DNA of 9,203 nt, taken from NCBI GenBank assembly GCA_029069015.1, contig JAIEBL010000242.1, forward strand, positions 1 through 9,203. Direction: 5' to 3'. How positions within the stretch are numbered: position 1 is the first letter of the stretch; each line of letters starts with the position of its first letter. The notes under the pieces were generated by a model. The model was not told the DNA's origin. It saw only the letters and a program-made list of their open reading frames with translations, and made no database searches. This document shows, one piece after another, positions 1 to 5,446 of the stretch. The translations under genes and the position numbers were made by a program. Source of the stretch: Clostridiales bacterium (lineage in GTDB: Bacteria; Bacillota; Clostridia; Christensenellales; Pumilibacteraceae).

Positions 1-372
1 GCATACGTCAAATTAGCGCCAGACGAGGACGGCACGGTGCTATATACCGACCTCGTAAAAGTGAAAGTCGCGCTGGACAACGGCGATATCTTGGGCTTGG
101 AAGCAAAGAACTACTGCTTGAACCATTGTTGCCGCGACCTTACCATTACGCTCAACCGTGCGGCGGTTTCGCAGCTAATTGACAATCGGCTTGACGTGTC
201 GTCGGTACGCGGTGCGCTCATTCCGCTCGAAAACGATCAAACGCGGCTTTGCTTGGAAGTGGCGGGTAAGTTTAAGGAGATCGATTACTTCATTTATCTC
301 GACGGTAAGACGGGCGAAACGGTGAAGATCCTGCGCACGGTCGACAGCAATCAGGGCAGCATGGTGTTGTAA
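1..372 (+). CDS. ypeB: Germination protein YpeB, C-terminal part (5' end outside window)
   Basis: The reading frame is open from base 1 (A-Y-V-K-L-A-P) to the TAA at 370-372, giving 123 residues of a protein that begins outside the window. The segment reads LYTDLVKVKVALDNGDILG followed by NYCLNHCCRD, a block ALIPLENDQTRLCLEV and the end block YFIYLDGKTGETVKIL. This order matches the C-terminal PepSY-type region of YpeB (consensus-like YPDLIKVKVALDNGE, then NH-R, then LCYEF, then a Y-I-A-TG-E-IL block). In spore formers YpeB is a membrane-anchored forespore protein that stabilises and localises the cortex-lytic enzyme SleB, so it acts when the cortex is broken down at germination. A sleB gene is expected upstream but cannot be seen. 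No terminator hairpin is visible after the stop; the next promoter starts 6 bases later. The family call is confident; the germination role is taken from the family. Confidence 0.88.
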   Translation, partial: AYVKLAPDEDGTVLYTDLVKVKVALDNGDILGLEAKNYCLNHCCRDLTITLNRAAVSQLIDNRLDVSSVRGALIPLENDQTRLCLEVAGKFKEIDYFIYLDGKTGETVKILRTVDSNQGSMVL

Positions 373-377
373 ATTAT

Positions 378-406
378 TTGCCATTTTGTAAAAAGCGCGG
401 TATAAT
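378..406 (+). promoter_or_regulatory. Sigma-A-type promoter of the thioredoxin-reductase-like gene (leaderless start)
   Basis: TTGCCA (378-383, five of six bases of TTGACA) and a perfect TATAAT (401-406) are separated by exactly 17 bases. Transcription would normally start about 6-8 bases after the -10 element, at 412-414, and the gene's ATG is at 413-415. No Shine-Dalgarno sequence precedes that ATG. The mRNA is therefore predicted to be leaderless, or nearly so. The promoter match is seen directly; the start point is inferred. Confidence 0.8.
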
Positions 407-412
407 GGGCGC

Positions 413-1300
413 ATGAAAGAGTACGACGTAATTATCATCGGCGGCGGGCCTGCGGGACTGAGCGCGGCAATTTATGCGTCGCGCAGCGGTGTTTCCGTTT
501 GCGTTGTCGATGCGGGGACGGGCGGCGCGGCTTCGAATACCCCGACCATCGAGAACTATCCGGGTGCGGGCGTCATAGACGGCTACGAGCTTGTGGCGCG
601 TATGCGCGCAGATGCCGAGCGGTGTGGCGCTAAGTTTCTACAAGGCGAAGCGGCGCGTGTAAAGAACGGAAAAGAAAAGCGCGTGATTTTACGAAGCGGC
701 GAAGAACTGTCCTGTTATGCGCTCGTGTTGGCGTTTGGAAGCATGCCGAAAAAGTTGGGCGTAGCGAATGAACGCGACTATGCGGGTGCGGGGCTGAGCT
801 ACTGCGCCACCTGCGACGGCAACTTTTTCAAGGGAAAAACGGTGGCGGTCGTGGGCACAAACGCGCACGCAAAGAGCGATGCGGGCTATTTAACGGGCAT
901 TGCGAAAAAGGTGTACGTCATCGGCGCGAAAGAGGACGTGGACGGCGCGGAGCGTATCGACGGTACGGTCGTCACTCTCTGCGGTATGCCGCTAAGCGGC
1001 GTTACGGTGCGCGCTGCGGACGGCGAAGAGCGTGAGCTCTCGCTCGACGGGCTGTTCGTTTCCTTGGGTTACGAGCCGAGTGGGCGGGACGTGTACGGAA
1101 AAATCGTAGAAACGAACGAACAGGGCTATATCGTTTGCGACCGGAAAATGCAGACGAGCGAAGAGGGCATATTTGCCGCGGGTGATATCGTGGACAAGCC
1201 GCTGCGGCAAATCGTATGCGCGGTATCCGACGGGGCGATCGCGGGGCAGTTCGCTGCCACGTATGCGCGGCAAACTATTAAAGCACAAACAGGGCGCTGA
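413..1300 (+). CDS. trxB: Thioredoxin-reductase-like FAD flavoprotein lacking canonical NADPH motifs
   Basis: The product has 295 residues, slightly shorter than typical low-molecular-weight thioredoxin reductases (about 305-320). The FAD-binding Rossmann motif GGGPAGLSAAIYASRSG lies at residues 10-26. The redox-active pair C131-A-T-C134, followed by D135-G, is exactly the family's CATCDG. The second FAD motif GDIVDKPLRQIVCAVSDG (257-274) fits the family GD-KxxRQ-DGxIA pattern. By family this enzyme passes electrons from its flavin through the CxxC pair to thioredoxin in the cytoplasm. The oddity is the second nucleotide domain. The usual GGGDSA is GTNAHA (148-153), and after KKVYVI, where HRR is expected, the chain reads GAKED. 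Clostridial flavin thioredoxin reductases without these signatures (the ferredoxin-dependent FFTR group) use ferredoxin instead of NADPH, so that is a reasonable alternative here. ATG 413 is chosen because it places the dinucleotide fold at the very N-terminus. No thioredoxin gene is adjacent. Confidence 0.85.
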   Translation: MKEYDVIIIGGGPAGLSAAIYASRSGVSVCVVDAGTGGAASNTPTIENYPGAGVIDGYELVARMRADAERCGAKFLQGEAARVKNGKEKRVILRSGEELSCYALVLAFGSMPKKLGVANERDYAGAGLSYCATCDGNFFKGKTVAVVGTNAHAKSDAGYLTGIAKKVYVIGAKEDVDGAERIDGTVVTLCGMPLSGVTVRAADGEERELSLDGLFVSLGYEPSGRDVYGKIVETNEQGYIVCDRKMQTSEEGIFAAGDIVDKPLRQIVCAVSDGAIAGQFAATYARQTIKAQTGR

Positions 1301-1316
1301 AAAAGCGTCCTTTTTT
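1292..1316 (+). terminator. Rho-independent terminator overlapping the flavoprotein stop codon
   Basis: GGGCGCT (1292-1298) pairs with AGCGTCC (1304-1310) in a 7-base-pair stem with one G-U pair, around the loop GAAAA, followed directly by six T (1311-1316). The TGA stop (1298-1300) lies inside the hairpin, so a ribosome finishing translation would cover the left arm. The hairpin separates the flavoprotein gene from the ABC operon. Confidence 0.85.
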
Positions 1317-1370
1317 GCATATCGGAAGTCTGCTTGAAAGTCGGGCATTTTTATGCGTGGCGTACGATAC

Positions 1371-1399
1371 TTGACAAAAATAGCCATTTTGTGTATAGT
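1371..1399 (+). promoter_or_regulatory. Promoter of the ABC transporter operon
   Basis: A perfect TTGACA (1371-1376) and TATAGT (1394-1399) are spaced by 17 bases. The start point would be near 1406, leaving an mRNA leader of about 70 bases. The spacer contains the dyad ACAAAA (1374-1379) / TTTTGT (1387-1392) with a 7-base gap, a possible operator. TATAG/CTATA (1394-1398, 1405-1409) forms another short dyad over the -10 element. The promoter match is direct; any regulator is unknown. Confidence 0.82.
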
Positions 1400-1464
1400 A
1401 TTCCCTATAAGGCATACAAAGCACAGTGCATTCTATCGGATGCGCCGATCGAACGTCAAAAGAC

Positions 1465-1470
1465 GGAGGA
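1465..1470 (+). promoter_or_regulatory. Ribosome binding site deciding the ABC ATPase start
   Basis: GGAGGA ends 6 bases before ATG 1477. It selects this ATG over an in-frame ATG at 1426, which has no ribosome site and would add 17 residues in front of the conserved ABC start. The small hairpin CGTC-AAAA-GACG (1454-1465) abuts the site. Confidence 0.8.
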
Positions 1471-1476
1471 GTTTAC

Positions 1477-2232
1477 ATGATAGAACTTAAAAACGTATCG
1501 AAAGTTTTCGGGAGCGGCGAGAGCGAAGTCCGTGCGCTCGATGACGTGAGCCTGACGATAGAGGACGGGACGTTCATCGCGATTGTCGGTAAGTCGGGTT
1601 CGGGCAAGTCGACGATGATGAACCTGATCGGTGCGCTCGATAAGCCCACGCAGGGTGAGATCATTGCCGACGGGCAGAATCTTACGAGCATGAAGGACGA
1701 CGAGCTTGCCGAGTACCGCAACAAGCATATCGGCTATATCTTTCAGTCGTTCTACTTGGAGCCTACCTTTTCGGTCCTCGAAAACGTTGCCATGCCGCTT
1801 ACCATTGCGGGTATGAAAAAGGCGGAGAGGGAGGAGCTTGCACGCAAGGCGATCGCGCAGCTCGGTCTCGAAGAAAAGACGGACAAGAAAGCAAGCGAGC
1901 TTTCGGGCGGGCAAAAGCAGAGGGTTTCCATTGCCCGTGCGATCGTGCACGATCCCGAAATCATTCTTGCCGACGAACCGACGGGCAACCTCGACAGCCA
2001 GAACGGCGTGGAAGTTATCCGTCTTTTGCAAGGCATAGCCGATTCGGGCAAGACGGTGGTGCTCGTCACGCATAACATCGAGGACGCGCGCAAGACCGAT
2101 CGAATGGTCGTTCTCAAGGACGGCAAAATTCAGCAGACGATTACCAACTCGGAAGAAGACAAAAAGCGTTCGCTCGACGCGTTCAGTGATTACGACGAGT
2201 CGGGCAAGCTGAAAGTCAATAAGGAAGGGTAG
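1477..2232 (+). CDS. ABC transporter ATP-binding protein (MacB/LolD/SalX-type)
   Basis: The 251-residue soluble ATPase has every catalytic signature in order: Walker [10 protein letters not shown] (38-46), Q-loop [16 protein letters not shown] (Q90), ABC signature LSGGQ (142-146), Walker B IILADEP (162-168) with E167 as catalytic base, D-loop NLDS (171-174) and the H-loop LVTH with H199. The pattern [15 protein letters not shown] and the N-terminus [25 protein letters not shown] place it with the ATPases that partner MacB/FtsX-fold permeases (lipoprotein release, antimicrobial-peptide export or resistance, mechanotransmission). It acts as a dimer at the inner membrane face, driving the two permeases encoded just downstream; only 5 bases separate it from the first. 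The length is normal apart from a charged C-terminal tail of about 30 residues ([18 protein letters not shown]). Substrate is unknown. The ATPase call is very secure. Confidence 0.95.
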   Translation: MIELKNVSKVFGSGESEVRALDDVSLTIEDGTFIAIVGKSGSGKSTMMNLIGALDKPTQGEIIADGQNLTSMKDDELAEYRNKHIGYIFQSFYLEPTFSVLENVAMPLTIAGMKKAEREELARKAIAQLGLEEKTDKKASELSGGQKQRVSIARAIVHDPEIILADEPTGNLDSQNGVEVIRLLQGIADSGKTVVLVTHNIEDARKTDRMVVLKDGKIQQTITNSEEDKKRSLDAFSDYDESGKLKVNKEG

Positions 2233-2237
2233 GCGAT

Positions 2238-3602
2238 ATGAACCTTTTCAGTATTCTCAGGCTGTCCTTTCACAACCTGTGGCAAAACAAGCTTCGGACG
2301 CTTCTGACGATCATCGTTCTGATGGTCGTATCGTTCGTCGTCGTTTTGCTTGCGGGCGTAGGGTACAGCTTTTACAGAAGTCTGAATGCGAACGTAAGCT
2401 ATCTGTTCGGTAGCGAGACGAGCTATATTTCCGTCGGCTACGATGTGTCGGGTGGCGAACATAGCGTGTACGAAGGCGTGTTCACGCCCGAGCAGGTGCA
2501 GAGCATTCTCGACATTCTCGATAACGACGACGGCTATATCACCGGTATCGGTTTTATGCAGGAAGACCCCTATCAGGGCGGCTTCCGTCCCTATTCCAAC
2601 GTGTACGCGTCAGACGAAAATACGCAGTTCGGGCTTTTTCCGTATTATGGGAAATCCAATCCGTTCGTGGGCGCCAAGGGCTACGAAGACGGAGGTTATC
2701 TTGCCGCCGGCAGAATGTGGAACGCAAGCGACACGGGCAGCGACAACTGCTGGCTGGATAAGTCCGTGATGAACCGCTACGCCGTAGGGGACAGTATCAC
2801 GCTGACGCGCCGAAGCTACGGGGAAAACCCCGCGGTCGTCTGGCAAGGCACGTTCACCGTTGCCGGCTTTCTGGATATGCATTCGTCCGATAACTACATG
2901 AACGCCTGCGTTATCGACTACAAGCAATTCAACGACGAAAAAGCGCAGGTCGTGGATTGGAACTCCAATTCCGATAAAATGGTAATCAAGCGCATTTACG
3001 CCAAGATGGTCCCGCAAGACGGGTTTTCGTACGGCATCAAAACGCAGAACTATATCAAGTCGCTGGTCAAGAAAATCGATAAAGCGGTCGTGCCCACCGA
3101 ATCGACGGGCAAAATGGCGACGCACTGCGATATTCTGGATCATATGACGCTTGCCACTATATTGAGCCTCGTACTCATTGCGCTGATCGTTCTGATCTCG
3201 CTCATCATCATACTGCTTTCCATCGGCTGCGTTGCGAACACGATTAAGATATCGGCGGAGCAGAACCGAAGATTTTTCGGCGTGATGAAAGCGATCGGCA
3301 TGAAGAACAAAAGCTTGCGGCATATTCTCATCGGGCAGATCATCATCATGACGGTGCTTGCCGTTGCCATCGCTTCTTTGGCGGCGTATTTTATGATGGG
3401 CACAGTGCGCTCGCTGCTATCGTCGGGTATGGCGTTGTTCTTCTCTGCGATCGAAGAACCGATCGTGATATGCTCGCTCAATCCCGTGATACCCGTGGGA
3501 ATCGCGCTTTTGCTGATCGGCTTCGTGCTGTTGTTCACGCGTACGAGTTTGCGCGAGTTCAGTAAAATGGATGTTATTTCCGTTATCAACGAGGTGAACT
3601 GA
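2238..3602 (+). CDS. ABC transporter permease, MacB/FtsX type (first of two)
   Basis: The 454-residue membrane protein starts with the usual amphipathic lead (SFHNLWQNKLRTLLT) into membrane segment 1 (about 22-44). A large outer domain follows (about 45-300), then three further membrane segments near 305-331, 362-388 and 416-435. This is the classic four-helix FtsX topology. The cytoplasmic loop FFGVMKAIGMKNKSLRHILIGQ between helices 2 and 3 is the conserved coupling segment of FtsX-type permeases. The outer domain is rich in Tyr, Asn, Asp and Gly (YDVSGGEHSVYEGVF, QEDPYQGGFRPYSN) and I do not recognise a named fold in it. The ATG is preceded by AGGAAGGG (2222-2229), which lies in the end of the ATPase gene, so translation is probably coupled. 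It most likely forms a heterodimer with the next gene's product. In MacB-like systems ATP hydrolysis moves the outer domains rather than pumping substrate through a channel; whether that holds here is inference. Confidence 0.9.
   Translation: MNLFSILRLSFHNLWQNKLRTLLTIIVLMVVSFVVVLLAGVGYSFYRSLNANVSYLFGSETSYISVGYDVSGGEHSVYEGVFTPEQVQSILDILDNDDGYITGIGFMQEDPYQGGFRPYSNVYASDENTQFGLFPYYGKSNPFVGAKGYEDGGYLAAGRMWNASDTGSDNCWLDKSVMNRYAVGDSITLTRRSYGENPAVVWQGTFTVAGFLDMHSSDNYMNACVIDYKQFNDEKAQVVDWNSNSDKMVIKRIYAKMVPQDGFSYGIKTQNYIKSLVKKIDKAVVPTESTGKMATHCDILDHMTLATILSLVLIALIVLISLIIILLSIGCVANTIKISAEQNRRFFGVMKAIGMKNKSLRHILIGQIIIMTVLAVAIASLAAYFMMGTVRSLLSSGMALFFSAIEEPIVICSLNPVIPVGIALLLIGFVLLFTRTSLREFSKMDVISVINEVN
3591..3597 (+). 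promoter_or_regulatory. Ribosome binding site inside the end of the first permease gene
   Basis: GAGGTGA lies in the last codons of the first permease gene and ends 6 bases before GTG 3604; the upstream TGA is at 3600-3602. The arrangement selects the GTG start and indicates translational coupling of the two permeases. Confidence 0.75.
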
Positions 3603-3603
3603 C

Positions 3604-5436
3604 GTGACGAACAAAGATCTATTCAGACTTGCCAAAATAAGCTTGGCGTCGAGAAAGAAGACGACGAGGAGCACGGTTCGCGGCATTGCGTTCGGGCTCA
3701 TTCTCCTCGTGCCCGTGCTGTTTATCGCTTTCGGTATTTTCGGCGATCTCAACCGCAAAGTCAATGCAAACCCCGAAATGCTGTATATGAATTTGCAGAC
3801 GGCGGCGGTGCGCTCGGGACAGTCGGACGTTGTGGGCAACACGGAATACTACGACAGATCTACGACTGCGTTTTCGTCGCAACATGCGGAGAACGTAAAA
3901 AAGAACGTCAAATCGCACGAAGTGTACGAATATGAGCAGATTCTTGCCCCCTTCAATCCGTACCTTGTCGATAACGGCGTTAACGAGAATTTCAATCTGG
4001 GGGATTCCTCTCGCAAAGCGTTCGATATCACGTACGGCGACGGCGAAGAAAAGGAAATCTACGTTTTTACGTCCGGCTATAACTATGGGCATTCCCAAGG
4101 CGCGGAGTACAGCAAAAACACGCTTGACGTTCCGTTCGCGGCGATCGTGGGCGAGGACGGTAAATTCGCGCCCACGAAAATGCAGAACAAATTCGGGAGC
4201 GTTTTCGTGCGCGGCGGCGGCTTTACGGGGACCGGCAAGGGGCAGGTGATTTTGTCCGAAACGTTCCTTGCGGCCATAGGGCTTACGGCGGACGACGTTT
4301 ACGACAAGACGTTCTCCATAAAGTACAACGATTACAAGTGTTTTTCATACGACAGAGAAACGTATATCGATAACAACGCCGACCCCGACGACAACGTATA
4401 TGCGGAACAGAACGGCATGTCGCAATTTCCGTACGACGGGGAAAGGGAAATCTATTTCTGCCAAGATTTCAAGGTCGTGGGCGTTGTAAAGAACGAAGTG
4501 ACGACCTACGCCATGAACGCATACGGCGCGGGCAGTGATTACGGCATCGTAAATCATATCATGACCAACATGATGTTCTTTACGACCGCCTCCGTTTACC
4601 ACGACGAAAACGAAGTGCTCGAACCTGTCGTCAAGCTCGTCAAAAAGGAAGAGGACGACAACGACAATAACAGTTATTATGCTTCGTACTTTGTGGGAAC
4701 GTACACGCAAAGTCAAAGCGAATTCGAGCGACTGAATAAGGAATACATGGCGTTCGGCGCGACGTCGTTCAATTCGCGCAATTACAATCTATCCCGTTCG
4801 TCGAATGCAAAGACGGGGGACTTGGCGTACCAGACGCGCAACGTGTTCGTCGATCCCGCTACCTTCAACGAACTCGATTCGGCGGCAAAAACGGTCAAGG
4901 CGGAGTTTTCCGCGCTGCTCGGCGACAACGCAAAGTATCTGGTGCAGCAGGTGTTCGTGGAAGTGTACAGCAATCTACGCATGGTATACAACGCGTTTAC
5001 CTACGTGGTGCTCGGCATGTCGGTAATCGGCGGCATCATCTTCTTTGCGTCGATGGTCAATCTGTTCAACTCGATCGTGCACAGCGTGGATTCGCGCAAG
5101 AGTTATCTCGGTGTGCTCCGCGCGGTGGGGGCAAAGCGTTCGCTGATCAACAGAATGTATATGGCGGAATCGCTGACCATCTTCAAGCGCGCGTTTATAT
5201 GGATTCTGATTTTCGCAACGGCAATCTGCGTGGGCATCAAGCTTCTGCTTGATCTGCTGTTTAAGAGTTTGAATGAGACGGGGCTTATGGGCGTCGAGCT
5301 GGCGGTGAGCTATGTCTATATTCCCATTGCGCTGGCCGTTGCTTTGGGCGTGCTGCTTATCTTGGGCTTTGCGTTCTCATACGGGTGCAGCTGGAAGGTG
5401 TCGCGAGCACCGATCACCAAAACGCTGGCGGCATAG
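3604..5436 (+). CDS. ABC transporter permease, MacB/FtsX type, large outer domain (second of two)
   Basis: This 610-residue permease starts with GTG one base after the previous stop. Membrane segment 1 spans about 28-47. A very large outer domain (about 48-463) follows, then helices near 466-490, 530-552 and 569-592. The loop SYLGVLRAVGAKRSLINRMYMAES after helix 2 matches the coupling loop of its partner (GVMKAIGMKNKSL) and marks the FtsX fold. It has the same four-helix layout as the first permease, but its outer domain is roughly 160 residues longer, so the two are related in membrane architecture rather than recent duplicates. The outer domain is rich in Tyr, Asn and Asp, includes the acidic stretch KKEEDDNDNNSYYASYF, and has no fold I recognise. 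With the ATPase two genes upstream it should form a heterodimeric transporter or mechanotransducer. The gene ends in TAG, which is overlapped by the next gene's ribosome site. Family call is secure; substrate unknown. Confidence 0.9.
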   Translation: MTNKDLFRLAKISLASRKKTTRSTVRGIAFGLILLVPVLFIAFGIFGDLNRKVNANPEMLYMNLQTAAVRSGQSDVVGNTEYYDRSTTAFSSQHAENVKKNVKSHEVYEYEQILAPFNPYLVDNGVNENFNLGDSSRKAFDITYGDGEEKEIYVFTSGYNYGHSQGAEYSKNTLDVPFAAIVGEDGKFAPTKMQNKFGSVFVRGGGFTGTGKGQVILSETFLAAIGLTADDVYDKTFSIKYNDYKCFSYDRETYIDNNADPDDNVYAEQNGMSQFPYDGEREIYFCQDFKVVGVVKNEVTTYAMNAYGAGSDYGIVNHIMTNMMFFTTASVYHDENEVLEPVVKLVKKEEDDNDNNSYYASYFVGTYTQSQSEFERLNKEYMAFGATSFNSRNYNLSRSSNAKTGDLAYQTRNVFVDPATFNELDSAAKTVKAEFSALLGDNAKYLVQQVFVEVYSNLRMVYNAFTYVVLGMSVIGGIIFFASMVNLFNSIVHSVDSRKSYLGVLRAVGAKRSLINRMYMAESLTIFKRAFIWILIFATAICVGIKLLLDLLFKSLNETGLMGVELAVSYVYIPIALAVALGVLLILGFAFSYGCSWKVSRAPITKTLAA

Positions 5437-5440
5437 GAGG
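5435..5440 (+). promoter_or_regulatory. Ribosome binding site deciding the lipoprotein GTG start
   Basis: A perfect AGGAGG shares two bases with the TAG stop of the second permease (5434-5436) and ends 6 bases before GTG 5447. It fixes the lipoprotein start at this GTG; an in-frame ATG at 5312 lies deep inside the permease gene and would bury the signal peptide behind 45 unrelated residues. Confidence 0.85.
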
Positions 5441-5446
5441 CAAATC

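Noticed and set aside
1426..1476. Upstream ATG start for the ABC ATPase
   Set aside because: It has no ribosome site and adds 17 residues before the conserved start; ATG 1477 has GGAGGA at 6 bases.
2610..3323. A 237-codon minus-strand frame opposite the first permease
   Set aside because: It lies inside a well-supported FtsX-type permease gene, shows no motif, and is His/Arg-rich in the manner of antisense translations.
5312..5446. Upstream ATG start for the lipoprotein
   Set aside because: It would overlap the permease gene by 125 bases and hide the signal peptide; GTG 5447 follows a perfect AGGAGG.
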